Assembly: GCA_937877455.1 (NCBI GenBank) | Contig: CALFIU010000100.1 | Coordinates: 1 to 64,000 of the forward strand | Origin: an uncultured Bacteroidales bacterium | GTDB taxonomy: Bacteria; Bacteroidota; Bacteroidia; Bacteroidales; UBA3824 | Length of the DNA: 64,000 bases | Reading direction: 5' to 3' | In this document: positions 22,055 through 30,571 of the stretch, piece by piece | Layout of the letters: each line of letters starts with the position of its first letter | Numbering within the stretch: position 1 is the first letter of the stretch | Notes under the pieces: generated by a model | What the model saw: the letters and a program-made list of their open reading frames with translations, nothing else | What the model was told of the DNA's origin: nothing | Databases searched by the model: none | Made by a program: the position numbers and the translations under genes

Positions 22055-22762
22055 TTAGTACCACGATGTGTAGTAGTAGTCAAGATCGTCTGAAAGTTCG
22101 TCAATGATTTCGTCACATTCTTCTTTTGTGAGGTCTTCAATCTTTCGACCTTCGTTCTCATCTTCGAGATATGAGACAATATCATCTTTGTAGATACGCC
22201 ATTTCTTAAACTGTTCCATCGTGATACCCTCGCTTTCAGCAGCACATTCGTCAGAGCAAGCGTAGCCGTTGCAATTCAGATACCATCCTTCTTCCATGAT
22301 TTTGCCACAATAGGTACAAACTCTCATGGAGTCGCAGTTGAGCCAGTTGATAAGTATTTCCTCGCGGACTTTGCCAGAGCCTTCTTCAAGTGCTTTCTTG
22401 ATTGCAGGAAAGATGTAGTCGAAAGATTCCTCCCCGACTTGCACTTTCACTTTAGCAACAATCTCGTTGTAGGCGTGTTTGGAAACCATCGACTCCAGCG
22501 TTTCTTTCTGTTCCTTTGGCTCTTGTATCACAATGCACCACCAACCACCATCAAGTTCCTCATCGTTGTAGTCATTCTCGAAGTCTGCAAGTGATGGAGT
22601 TTCGGACTGCCAACTATATTTGTCGGCATCGTAGAACTTCACTTCGTCTTCTGGAAGTCTTTGCAACATATCCAGAACTTCTTGCGGTTGGTCACAGAAT
22701 TGGTCAAACTCATGTCGCTCGTAGTTGAGCGAATTGTTTACTTTGTAAAATGCGATAGTCAT
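22055..22762 (-). CDS. Hypothetical protein with zinc ribbon, acidic
   Basis: A 235-residue product, strongly acidic, with the zinc ribbon CTYCGKIMEEGWYLNCNGYA plus CSDECA near residue 150. The C-terminus (EECDEIIDELSDDLDYYY) is a run of acids and aromatics. Such acidic early phage proteins can mimic DNA or bind host factors, but no function can be assigned. Confidence 0.55.
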   Translation of the reverse strand: MTIAFYKVNNSLNYERHEFDQFCDQPQEVLDMLQRLPEDEVKFYDADKYSWQSETPSLADFENDYNDEELDGGWWCIVIQEPKEQKETLESMVSKHAYNEIVAKVKVQVGEESFDYIFPAIKKALEEGSGKVREEILINWLNCDSMRVCTYCGKIMEEGWYLNCNGYACSDECAAESEGITMEQFKKWRIYKDDIVSYLEDENEGRKIEDLTKEECDEIIDELSDDLDYYYTSWY

Positions 22763-22831
22763 AATTGAAAATGTTTATTGGTTAGAAAATAGTGACCATC
22801 TTCGTGGTTGTACGAAAATGGTCTGTGAGAG

Positions 22832-23587
22832 TTAGCCCGGGTAGTCCGTCCAATCATCCCAATCTTCACCGTTTACATCTTCTTGAATGAGTGGGTTGAC
22901 TTCCCAATCTTTCTTTGCTTCAGCAAGTGCTTCGTCAAAGTTGTTGGCTTCGATTTCAAATGTTCGTGAGAATGAGCCGGACACGCGAACGACAAACTTT
23001 CGTTTGGTCTTACTTTCAACGTATGCAATGAGCTTGTCAAGGTCTTCGGATAAGAGTGAACTTTCTTCGTTGATGAACTCATCTTCACAAAAAGTGTTAT
23101 GAACTGCAAGGGTGCCATCGCTTGTAAGCCCAAGACCCATCAAACAACAACCTTCTGCAATGCCACAAACATTTGCGCTTTCGTCACGTTCATCAATGTT
23201 GATTGAGAAACTTCCGTCGAAATCAATTTTCCCACCATGCTTCTTTACGATGTCTCGCAGGTGGGAAAGTTTCTTTTCCCGAATATCTTTCTTCAAGTGT
23301 TCGAGAATGTCAAGGAACGAGTCGGGGTCGTACATGAATACGCTTTCGCCTTCAATGACTTCATCTTTGGCTGTTGTGTCACGATGTACGATGAACACAA
23401 CCATGCCACCGTGCCAGACTTCAACGGCAGAACAAATCTCTGTGGTTGCTACTTCGCCTTCGATGTAGTGGACGTAGAACTTCTCACTGAAATGGTGTGC
23501 GCTATCCTCTGGGATAAGTTCACGGATTTCTTTCAGAATATCGTTCTTGATTTCCTGAAACTTGTTTGCATAATCTTTTCTTTCCAT
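22832..23587 (-). CDS. Hypothetical protein with DpnD/PcfM-like C-terminus
   Basis: A 251-residue product. The final 60 residues (FVVRVSGSFSRTFEIEANNF, then EALAEAKKDW, then an acidic tail) resemble the small DpnD/PcfM-type domain often seen on mobile elements. The first 190 residues are not recognised. The ATG at 23587 follows the common AT-rich leader; a longer frame runs into the intergenic hairpin. Confidence 0.5.
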   Translation of the reverse strand: MERKDYANKFQEIKNDILKEIRELIPEDSAHHFSEKFYVHYIEGEVATTEICSAVEVWHGGMVVFIVHRDTTAKDEVIEGESVFMYDPDSFLDILEHLKKDIREKKLSHLRDIVKKHGGKIDFDGSFSINIDERDESANVCGIAEGCCLMGLGLTSDGTLAVHNTFCEDEFINEESSLLSEDLDKLIAYVESKTKRKFVVRVSGSFSRTFEIEANNFDEALAEAKKDWEVNPLIQEDVNGEDWDDWTDYPG

Positions 23588-23659
23588 AATGTAATTGAAT
23601 TTTATAGGGTTAGACATTTGGTTGGCAAGTACGGTGTTCGGTCGTACTTACCAGAGAGA

Positions 23660-24001
23660 TTAGGCAGCAATGCGGTCGATGTGCCATTTTGCTTCTTCCA
23701 AGACTTCATCGTAGGTTCCTTCGCGGTTGAAGTCACCATCAATCATTTCATCGTCTTGGTCGTAGATACACACTTGGAAGTTTGCATCGTCTTCCCAACT
23801 TTCATCAATGCGGATTCTGTAACCTTTGTAGTGGATAACTTCGTTACCACGAATAAGGTCAATAAGTTCTTGCACTGCTTGTTCTGCTGCCTTTACTTTG
23901 TCTTCAAGTTCGCAGGTGTCAACACCGTCTGCATACGAAACGTAAGCACTGATGTTTGATTTGATAGTATCTAAGTTAGAGGCTGCATAGTCGTTACTCA
24001 T
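23660..24001 (-). CDS. Hypothetical acidic protein
   Basis: A 113-residue product with a central helix (ELEDKVKAAEQAVQELIDLI) followed by a beta-rich part (HYKGYRIRIDESWEDD). The C-terminal portion resembles the DpnD/PcfM-like end of its neighbour in spacing of aromatic and acidic residues. Function unknown. Confidence 0.5.
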   Translation of the reverse strand: MSNDYAASNLDTIKSNISAYVSYADGVDTCELEDKVKAAEQAVQELIDLIRGNEVIHYKGYRIRIDESWEDDANFQVCIYDQDDEMIDGDFNREGTYDEVLEEAKWHIDRIAA

Positions 24002-24088
24002 AATTGAAAAGTTTTATCGGTTAGACAATAGCGGACAGCGCAAAGTGTTGGTTTGCGCTATCCATAGAGGGGTTAGAAAGTTTGGTGG

Positions 24089-24391
24089 TTAAAGTCTGTA
24101 GAAGTAACAGAAATCATACGGCCAATGGCTGCTGTATTCCGCAACGGCATTGGGCTTGCAGAATGGAAGTTCCTTGCCTCTTGAAACGAGGTATTCACCT
24201 TTGAGAGTAATCCTGCCTTTGATAAGTTTTGTTCCGGCCGCATTGGATGCACTTTCAACGAAATACCTTTTTCCGTCAGTTTCGCCATACTTTTCCCATC
24301 CTTCAGGATAGCAGACATGGATGGAATACTCTTTCTTCTTTGCGCACCCCGTAATACATTCGAGAAGTTGCGCTAATTCTTTCTTTGTCAT
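24089..24391 (-). CDS. Hypothetical protein
   Basis: A 100-residue product (MTKKELAQLLECITGCAKKK at the start, aromatic C-terminus PYDFCYFYRL). It starts at the ATG 24391 after the shared AATT leader. Family unknown. Confidence 0.5.
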   Translation of the reverse strand: MTKKELAQLLECITGCAKKKEYSIHVCYPEGWEKYGETDGKRYFVESASNAAGTKLIKGRITLKGEYLVSRGKELPFCKPNAVAEYSSHWPYDFCYFYRL

Positions 24392-24432
24392 AATTCTATC
24401 ATTTTGGTAAAACTTGGTGACTACTGGAGTTG

Positions 24433-24624
24433 CTATGCTCCAAATAGTCTTTTTAAGTTTGGGCGTGAGCGTAAGCCACGACTGATAGTGACATTGCAAC
24501 ATGGTGGAGGATAGACGTAGCCATATTCCCACAACTTTACGAAATGCGGTTTTTCCGCATACTGAGCCACGAAATACTTTGTTCCGTTGATCTCGTACTC
24601 TTTGTAATAGTAACCGATAGTCAT
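24433..24624 (-). CDS. Small hypothetical protein
   Basis: A 63-residue product rich in Tyr at the N-terminus (MTIGYYYKEYEINGTKYFVA). It starts next to the stop of the upstream gene. Function unknown. Confidence 0.45.
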   Translation of the reverse strand: MTIGYYYKEYEINGTKYFVAQYAEKPHFVKLWEYGYVYPPPCCNVTISRGLRSRPNLKRLFGA

Positions 24625-24626
24625 AG

Positions 24627-25040
24627 TTATGCCACTTTTCTTTCAAGCAGGGCGTTATACTCCTGCATGATTGTTTCTTGGTCGTATTCTTCATTGTCAA
24701 TCATTGGCTCATAGAACTTCCATTCTTCATACCAAGGATAATCAACAATGCTCAAGTCTCTGTAAAACTCTTTGAACGCAGTGATGATAACATCGCGCTC
24801 GTCATAGTTGTTGTAGCCATCAAAGACAAGTCCTTTCGTCCAAAAGTCAAAGTTAAAATCAATCTGGTTGATTCTCCATCCTTTGTTGTCTTCTGCAATG
24901 TTTACGGAAACATAGTCGGGTGTACCTGATTCCAATGTCACATGATGTCCGTAGTACATGAAATAGTTGTTGTTCGGGCAATCGGACTTTGTTATCTTGT
25001 CAATGAGACGTGATAACCATTTGTGGGATTTCTTTGCCAT
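24627..25040 (-). CDS. Hypothetical protein
   Basis: A 137-residue product with many Tyr, Trp and acidic residues (YPWYEEWKFYEPMIDNEEYD). The ATG at 25040 is preferred over an upstream in-frame one that lies beyond the intergenic leader. Family unknown. Confidence 0.5.
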   Translation of the reverse strand: MAKKSHKWLSRLIDKITKSDCPNNNYFMYYGHHVTLESGTPDYVSVNIAEDNKGWRINQIDFNFDFWTKGLVFDGYNNYDERDVIITAFKEFYRDLSIVDYPWYEEWKFYEPMIDNEEYDQETIMQEYNALLERKVA

Positions 25041-25098
25041 AATTATTGAATTTAATTGGTTAGTGGCAAAGAATTGGGTTGTTACGCCCAATCCATTG

Positions 25099-25320
25099 TT
25101 AAGTTTTTGAAAGTTCTGCAATCTGATTGTTCACCTTTTCGATGCGTTCAAGCAGACGGTCTTCTTTCGTGGTGGAAAAGTTTAGTTTTGCGTGACGCAT
25201 ACCGTAGCCCCAACCCATATTGTTTATACGCTCATGCTGTCTGCATTGTTCGAGGTATAAGCGGTGTTCGAGGTCGCTTTTCTTTTCCAGTAACTTCTTT
25301 AGTTTTTCTTCTTTTTTCAT
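25099..25320 (-). CDS. Small coiled-coil protein
   Basis: A 73-residue product, almost wholly charged helix with heptad spacing (KLKKLLEKKSDLEHRLYLEQ ... LLERIEKVNNQIAEL), consistent with a coiled coil. Function unknown. Confidence 0.5.
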   Translation of the reverse strand: MKKEEKLKKLLEKKSDLEHRLYLEQCRQHERINNMGWGYGMRHAKLNFSTTKEDRLLERIEKVNNQIAELSKT

Positions 25321-25337
25321 AACTGAATACTTTTGGA

Positions 25338-25374
25338 TAATCGTACTTTCAAGAAAGATCGGTTTCTTGAAAGT
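25338..25374 (-). promoter_or_regulatory. Post-stop hairpin followed by ACGA
   Basis: On the minus strand, 12-bp arms ACTTTCAAGAAA and TTTCTTGAAAGT are followed directly by ACGATTAT and an AT-rich leader to the next ATG. This is the strongest of the minus-strand hairpins; equivalents follow the stops of most neighbouring genes (for example near 26230-26265, 27527-27553, 28262-28292 and 28497-28525). Confidence 0.6.
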
Positions 25375-25382
25375 CCAGAGGG

Positions 25383-25925
25383 TTAGTAATTAAAGCTCTT
25401 ATCCTTTGGAAGTTCTGTGTAGAGCAAGTCGGCACTCCAGACACGATACTCGAAAGTGTCTTTGTCAATGCGAACAAAGATTGTCTGGCTTCTCTGAGGA
25501 TTCCTGCTTACATCATCCATGACACTATCACCGAAGACTTTGAGAAAGACTTTCTTTCTCTCGTCTCTTGCGTGCCAAATCTGACGTGCAACGTACTGGC
25601 GCATGAGTTTGATGGCATCTTCCAACTTAACAAAGTGATGGAAACCGTTTACCCAGCCGTGGTCGTTCACCTCGCACCTGACAAAGTAAACTCTTGTTGG
25701 TCTTGCGTCAATAGCATCTTCCAGACCTGCAAGATACTCAATCATCTGTGCAGAGGTTCTACGAGTCTTTGTTCCGCTAAATGGATATGGTTCAAGTTTA
25801 TTTCCATTCACTTCACGACAAAGATACTAGTAACCGTTTGCTTTTCGCAGGAGTAAGTTTGTACCTGCTTTCTCGTTGATTCTGTTCACCTGATTGGTGA
25901 TGATTTCTTTGTTTGTTATAGCCAT
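25383..25925 (-). pseudogene. Hypothetical gene interrupted by in-frame TAG
   Basis: From the ATG at 25925 the frame reads 32 residues (MAITNKEIITNQVNRINEKA ... KANGY), then TAG at 25829-25827, then continues in the same frame with YLCREVNGNKLEPYPFSGTK and about 140 more residues. The start sits behind the usual leader, whereas the downstream part has only a GTG. One stop codon therefore splits a 180-codon gene. The C-terminal part (MIEYLAGLEDAI ... FVRCEVNDHGWV) is of unknown family. Confidence 0.55.
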
Positions 25926-25987
25926 AATTGTAAGAATTAAAAGTTTTGGCTCCAAACTGAAGGCTTGGTTTCAGTCTGGAAAGAGAG

Positions 25988-26212
25988 TTACTTTGCTTGC
26001 AAGGCATTGTCATAGATGTATGGCTGGCTTGAAACATTGTAAATGTAGTCACCACATCTTACGAGTTTTGCGTCTAATCCGTAATACAGATTTTTCATTC
26101 CGGCAATACTTCCACTGTAATGAAAGTTCGGGAATCTCCATAAATCGCAAATGCCGTAATATGTTCTCGGCAAAGTTCTCACGGGATATTTCCCACGCTT
26201 CATTTTTGTCAT
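25988..26212 (-). CDS. Small hypothetical protein
   Basis: A 74-residue product with a basic N-terminus (TKMKRGKYPVRTLPRTYYGI). It follows the leader AAAACTTTTCAGTT, which is shared by many genes in this region. Function unknown. Confidence 0.45.
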   Translation of the reverse strand: MTKMKRGKYPVRTLPRTYYGICDLWRFPNFHYSGSIAGMKNLYYGLDAKLVRCGDYIYNVSSQPYIYDNALQAK

Positions 26213-26278
26213 AACTGAAAAGTTTTGTAAATAATCGTACTTCCGTAGTCGGCAAAGACTACAGAAGTTTGCAGGAGG

Positions 26279-26632
26279 TTAGTTTTCGCGGATAATCTTC
26301 TGAATAGTGCGAATTTCTGAAGGATAGTCCTGACCAGCGCAGTAGTCACCACGAAAGCCGTAATGCTTGCAGATGATTGTGAGACGCGAAAGTATGCCGT
26401 AATTCTTGCCATTATAGCGCATGAGTTTCCATGCGTTTGACTTTCCGTTGGAATAGATAGCAGATGCAAACATTTCGTAGGCTTTCTGTCGCTCACTCTC
26501 TGGGAGCCGGAAGTTTACCCATCCGAGGCGGTCGTGGTAGAACTGACCCTTTTTGAAATCATTGAAATTGACTTCCCTTCCGTATGCTTGGGAAATCATG
26601 CCGCGTAAGGTCTTATAATTTCTTGTCTTCAT
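26279..26632 (-). CDS. Hypothetical protein
   Basis: A 117-residue product, basic and helical (MKTRNYKTLRGMISQAYGRE ... EIRTIQKIIREN). The ATG at 26632 directly follows the AATT leader. Function unknown. Confidence 0.5.
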   Translation of the reverse strand: MKTRNYKTLRGMISQAYGREVNFNDFKKGQFYHDRLGWVNFRLPESERQKAYEMFASAIYSNGKSNAWKLMRYNGKNYGILSRLTIICKHYGFRGDYCAGQDYPSEIRTIQKIIREN

Positions 26633-26697
26633 AATTGAAAAAGTTTTTGGTGAAACAATCGTCTGCCAGAGAGTTTCAAGGCTCTCCAGCAGAAGTG

Positions 26698-27045
26698 TCA
26701 GGCGCAACGCCTCACGATGTCATTCCAATGCTCAATACTTTCACGGCATAGCGAATAGAATTGCTTGCAATCGTCATAAGACTTTATGAAGTCCGTGTAG
26801 GATGCCCAGATAAGTTCGTCAAGATACTCTTTGTGCATTTTGTCTGTGATTGCAGGGCAGATGTCATTGTCTGGCTCAAACCATTCTGCAATATCATCGT
26901 AGTCGTAATGCACTATGAATAGAAACTTTCTGTAACGTGTTCCTGCGTCATTGATGATGCGGCCTTGGACTTTCCAATACCAGTTGCAACACATGTCGTT
27001 TGACTGATGCCACAACAAAGTTCTTTTTGTAACTTTGATTTCCAT
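26698..27045 (-). CDS. Hypothetical protein
   Basis: A 115-residue product with several Trp and Cys residues (WHQSNDMCCNWYWKVQGRII). A hairpin (TCTGCTGGAGAG with CTCTCTGGCAGA) followed by CGATTG lies just after its stop. Function unknown. Confidence 0.5.
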   Translation of the reverse strand: MEIKVTKRTLLWHQSNDMCCNWYWKVQGRIINDAGTRYRKFLFIVHYDYDDIAEWFEPDNDICPAITDKMHKEYLDELIWASYTDFIKSYDDCKQFYSLCRESIEHWNDIVRRCA

Positions 27046-27125
27046 AACTGATTGAATTTTGGTTAAAACAAAGAAGGCGCAGCCAAAACTAATTGACTGC
27101 GCCCATTCACACTAAATAAAGCAAA

Positions 27126-27503
27126 CTATGAATACTTTTGCATTATTTCATCGTAGCAAGCCTTCCACCTTGCAAAGTCTTCTTCCTCGGTGTACCAGAC
27201 AGGCCACATCAATTTCCCGCTATTTCTAAGACGTAAGCGGACACCTGACTTTCCTTCAGCGTAACACATTGCGAAATGCTCCAAGTTTCCGAAGAAACAA
27301 CAGCCGTTGTTTGTGGTTTCGGCACATGGCAGAACAGCTGTGAAGATGTCGCCTTTCAGTTCGGAATAGATGATCGTAAACTCTTTCCGGCAAACATTAG
27401 ATTCGGTTTTCTCAACACCGATAATGTTCTTTTTCACAAACCACATATTAAGAAATTTCTTTCCGTGGTCGTTGGTCATTGCCATAACTTGTTGTAATTC
27501 CAT
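27126..27503 (-). CDS. Hypothetical protein
   Basis: A 125-residue product (MELQQVMAMTNDHGKKFLNM ... FARWKACYDEIMQKY). The longer in-frame extension to 27656 is rejected because it crosses the hairpin-ACGA leader. Function unknown. Confidence 0.5.
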   Translation of the reverse strand: MELQQVMAMTNDHGKKFLNMWFVKKNIIGVEKTESNVCRKEFTIIYSELKGDIFTAVLPCAETTNNGCCFFGNLEHFAMCYAEGKSGVRLRLRNSGKLMWPVWYTEEEDFARWKACYDEIMQKYS

Positions 27504-27564
27504 AATCTTAAAGTTTTGAAGTTTATCGTACTCTCGCAGATTGTAATGTCTGCAAGAGTTTTGT

Positions 27565-28230
27565 TCAAGCGCACATTCTTTCGATGTTCTCGCGTTTCTT
27601 CGATACTTTGAAACGATATACCCAATGGTGGTCGGAATACTCGTTGTAGTATTCAATGCCGCGTTCTTTCATCAAACTTTCAATGTTGGCAATGTCTTTG
27701 TCGGCATGGAAGTTGTAGAAGAGCCAGACACCGATGCCGTAGGTTGTGGGATAAACTACAAAACGGTTGTTGTAGCCGCGTTCCTTGCAAAGTCTTTGCA
27801 TAGCCATCGCAAACTTTCCGTATGTTCCGGCATAGACTTTCCGATCCTTCTCAACAAGTTTCTGGACGTACTCAACCGTGATTTCTTTCGACTTCACGTT
27901 TTCTTTCTTGACAAGAATTTGACCGCCATCGTGTTCCACATACAAAGTTGTGTACTCGTATGGGCTGCAATGCCTGTCAATGATTCGGTCGCAAAACTCT
28001 TTGATGTGCTTTTCGTACTCTGCAAGAGTTTCAAAGTTCCAACTCTGGTAAGAACCGTCATTCCTCGGAGGATTCAGTTCTTTGCAAGAACTCTTTGAAT
28101 AGTCAAACCAATGTTTGTACTCTTTTTCCCACTGAGCTTTCTTGAACTCTTCGTAAGTTTCTTCTGGAAACCAACGTACATTGATGCCCTGACTTTTCAG
28201 AGTCTCAATAGTTTCTTGACTGATTCGCAT
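27565..28230 (-). CDS. Hypothetical protein
   Basis: A 221-residue product, the largest of this cluster. Charged N-terminal half with many aromatic residues; C-terminal half predicted alpha/beta (VYPTTYGIGVWLFYNFHADK). No motif recognised. Confidence 0.5.
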   Translation of the reverse strand: MRISQETIETLKSQGINVRWFPEETYEEFKKAQWEKEYKHWFDYSKSSCKELNPPRNDGSYQSWNFETLAEYEKHIKEFCDRIIDRHCSPYEYTTLYVEHDGGQILVKKENVKSKEITVEYVQKLVEKDRKVYAGTYGKFAMAMQRLCKERGYNNRFVVYPTTYGIGVWLFYNFHADKDIANIESLMKERGIEYYNEYSDHHWVYRFKVSKKRENIERMCA

Positions 28231-28295
28231 AATGAATGATTTTTTATTGGTTAGAGAATAATCGTACTTTCAGCGGTTTTCACACCGCCAAAAGT

Positions 28296-28478
28296 TCAAG
28301 AGTTTTCAAAGTTAGGCTTGTTATTGTCTGCTTTAACTTTGCCCTGCTCATAATAGTTGAACTTGTTGTCTTTCAAGTAGAAACTTGCAACAACGTCACG
28401 TCTTCCCATACCGCCTGGTATAACTAAGCGGTTGCACCAACCTTTGTTGAATAGGCAGTCTTTGCAAATCTTATCCAT
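28296..28478 (-). CDS. Small Cys-containing protein
   Basis: A 60-residue product with CKDCLFNKGWC near the N-terminus, a possible half zinc site. The ATG at 28478 is chosen because the upstream extension enters the leader. A hairpin (GGCGGT with ACCGC) and GAAAGTACGATTAT follow its stop. Confidence 0.45.
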   Translation of the reverse strand: MDKICKDCLFNKGWCNRLVIPGGMGRRDVVASFYLKDNKFNYYEQGKVKADNNKPNFENS

Positions 28479-28529
28479 ATCATTAGAATTAAATGTCGTA
28501 CTTTCGGAGGTTGTCACACCTCCAGAAAG

Positions 28530-28964
28530 TTAGTGAGAGTTGCGCAAGCCAAGAAAGAACTGAAGTTCACGCTCAACACCTTTTGAGTTGCGGTAAATGC
28601 AGCAATTCTTCTCAGTGTCGTAAAGTTCGTTTCCTCGCTGTTCGATAGGGCAATGATAGTTTTTGTGCTGATAGACAGTTTGTTTGTCAATGGTTATTTT
28701 TACGATGCAGTGGTCAAGAATTGCACCGCCTCCCAAACTTCGTGAAGTCGAAACAAGAAGCGGAATCTTTACCATTCCCGTACTTCTGCCAACGTAACCG
28801 ATAGTGTCATAACACTCAAACCAATCTTTGCCAGTTGTGGTGTCACCATAGAATACTCGTACTCTCTGATTTCTGTTACCACAATAGTTTGCCAAGATAT
28901 TGCACACCGCGTCGGGTGTTCTCTGGTCAAAACTAATTCCGTTTACAACTTTGTAATCTTTCAT
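28530..28964 (-). CDS. Hypothetical protein
   Basis: A 144-residue product, predicted beta-rich (RVRVFYGDTTTGKDWFECYD, IVKITIDKQTVYQH). Its shape recalls small phage beta-barrel proteins, but there is no firm match. Confidence 0.5.
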   Translation of the reverse strand: MKDYKVVNGISFDQRTPDAVCNILANYCGNRNQRVRVFYGDTTTGKDWFECYDTIGYVGRSTGMVKIPLLVSTSRSLGGGAILDHCIVKITIDKQTVYQHKNYHCPIEQRGNELYDTEKNCCIYRNSKGVERELQFFLGLRNSH

Positions 28965-29031
28965 AATGCCATAAATTTAGTGTGAATAATATCGTGGCAA
29001 TACGAAAGACTGTTTTCGTACCGCCTAAGAG

Positions 29032-29379
29032 TCAGAAGTGATTGAGTTCGTAGGAAACTTTGACGTAGCATCTGTGAAGGTCTGTAATGACTTCTTCGTA
29101 CTCAAAAGTTTTCTTCACATACTTCTGGTCGTACTTCTCAATGATTTTCTTTGCCAGAGCAAAACTTTCTTTCTCGATCTTTCCGTCTCTGTGCCCAGAG
29201 TAGAGGATAAACTTCGACTTCCAGTTTGTCGTGTTGTCTGACGTGTTGGAAAGTTCTACTTCATCAACTCTTTCAGCGATGCAGATTACACCGTAGAAAC
29301 CGTGAAAGAAAAAGTAGTTCGGTCCCGTGAAAAGTACATTGACTTCACCACCGAAAAGTTTTGTTTTGTAAAATTCCAT
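29032..29379 (-). CDS. Hypothetical protein
   Basis: A 115-residue product (MEFYKTKLFGGEVNVLFTGP ... KKTFEYEEVITDLHRCYVKV), predicted alpha/beta. Function unknown. Confidence 0.5.
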   Translation of the reverse strand: MEFYKTKLFGGEVNVLFTGPNYFFFHGFYGVICIAERVDEVELSNTSDNTTNWKSKFILYSGHRDGKIEKESFALAKKIIEKYDQKYVKKTFEYEEVITDLHRCYVKVSYELNHF

Positions 29380-29448
29380 AATTACTGAATTTAGAGTGTG
29401 AAACATTATCGTACTTCCAACAGACGCAAATCTGAAGGAAGTTGGTTC

Positions 29449-29673
29449 TTACAATTCTGGAGCACCGTAGTAAAGATTTTTGTAGAGGAAACTTTCGGTG
29501 TAAGCCGTATTTGTCAAAAGACTCATATTGTGCATACGCTCATGGTTCTTTTCCCAAGTGCGCTGCCTGGCATTTATCAAAAGTTCTTCGTTCTCACGTT
29601 TGCGGTAGAACTTCATTGCAATAACTCGTACTGGATGCAGAATTATTCCTGCAAAGATTCTTAATGTTTTCAT
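29449..29673 (-). CDS. Small hypothetical protein
   Basis: A 74-residue product with a hydrophobic N-terminal stretch (LRIFAGIILHPVRVIAM) and a charged C-terminal helix. It may associate with the membrane. Upstream, the leader holds CTCTTGAGAGTACGACAA twice in tandem. Confidence 0.45.
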   Translation of the reverse strand: MKTLRIFAGIILHPVRVIAMKFYRKRENEELLINARQRTWEKNHERMHNMSLLTNTAYTESFLYKNLYYGAPEL

Positions 29674-29748
29674 AATCGTACTTTGAATTTTATCGTTAAA
29701 CTTTAATTGTCGTACTCTCAAGAGTTGTCGTACTCTCAAGAGCAAAGT

Positions 29749-29964
29749 TTATCGTACTTCGTAGATGTTGGTGAGCTTGATGCTTATTTTCCAGAAGTTG
29801 AACCAGAACTTTCTAATTCTCGTACTGAACTTTGGAGAATGCCACAGCACTACACCGTAAACCGTTGCGAAAGTTACGAACAGAACACTATCACAACACA
29901 ATGCCATGAAACACGGAGTTAGCAGCAGGGTGCCGACAACGAATGTAAAAACTTTCTTTGCCAT
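29749..29964 (-). CDS. Small membrane protein
   Basis: A 71-residue product with two hydrophobic segments (FTFVVGTLLLTPCFMALC and SVLFVTFATVYGVVLW) and a basic tail. Its last codons overlap the TACGATAA motif that elsewhere follows the intergenic hairpins. Confidence 0.5.
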   Translation of the reverse strand: MAKKVFTFVVGTLLLTPCFMALCCDSVLFVTFATVYGVVLWHSPKFSTRIRKFWFNFWKISIKLTNIYEVR

Positions 29965-30003
29965 AATTATTTGAGTTTTGAATGAATGACCACCAAACTT
30001 TTA

Positions 30004-30468
30004 TCACAAAGTCTGGTAGGCGAAAGTCTTGCATTGTTTCCAGTCAAGTCCGAAACTTTCAAGAACTTCTTTTGAGATTCTGTGTTCTTTCATCTTTTCC
30101 TTCAGGCGCATAAACCAGTGTTCACGCTCATAGATGAAGTTTTCTTTTTGTTCTGCATCCGCAAAACCATGAGAGAGTTTCTTTTGCATTTCATCAAGGT
30201 CGTACTTTGCAAACTTGCAAATTCTTTCAACCAGAGGAATGCCAAGAAAGTAGTCCAACACAACTTTGTTACCGTACTCGGTAAGTTTGTTGCGTGCAGC
30301 GTTGGCAAAGATTTGTGGAGTTTCTTCTTTTGACTCCAGACTTTGCCAGTAGTTGTTTTCTTTCATCTTGATAAAGTTTCCAAACTCTGTGTAAGGAATC
30401 TTTTGTTCGATGGCTTCCTGCTCCCATTGCAAAGTGAGAGCGGAAGGAATTTGTCTTTGTTTATCCAT
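30004..30468 (-). CDS. Hypothetical protein
   Basis: A 154-residue helical, charged product (SALTLQWEQEAIEQKIPYTE ... MRLKEKMKEHRISKEVLESF). It overlaps the stop of the small upstream ORF by 8 bases. Function unknown. Confidence 0.5.
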   Translation of the reverse strand: MDKQRQIPSALTLQWEQEAIEQKIPYTEFGNFIKMKENNYWQSLESKEETPQIFANAARNKLTEYGNKVVLDYFLGIPLVERICKFAKYDLDEMQKKLSHGFADAEQKENFIYEREHWFMRLKEKMKEHRISKEVLESFGLDWKQCKTFAYQTL

Positions 30469-30571
30469 AAGCCAAAATCTTTAATTGTTCAATACTTGAT
30501 GAGCAAACAAGTTCGATCATCTTTTCTTCGCCAAAGAGTTGGCGCAAAGTCTCTGAAATCTCAAATAACAT
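30461..30571 (-). CDS. Very small ORF upstream of 30004-30468
   Basis: A 36-residue ORF (MLFEISETLRQLFGEEKMIE, then LVCSSSIEQLKILAYG) with an AATT-type leader and an 8-base overlap with the next start, as in coupled genes. It could be a leader peptide or a real small protein. Confidence 0.35.
   Translation of the reverse strand: MLFEISETLRQLFGEEKMIELVCSSSIEQLKILAYG

Noticed and set aside
28476..28495. Further CATTA-N6-TAATG site (CATTAGAATTAAATG)
   Set aside because: The spacing is 5 rather than 6 and the right arm reads AAATG, so it does not fit the site family.
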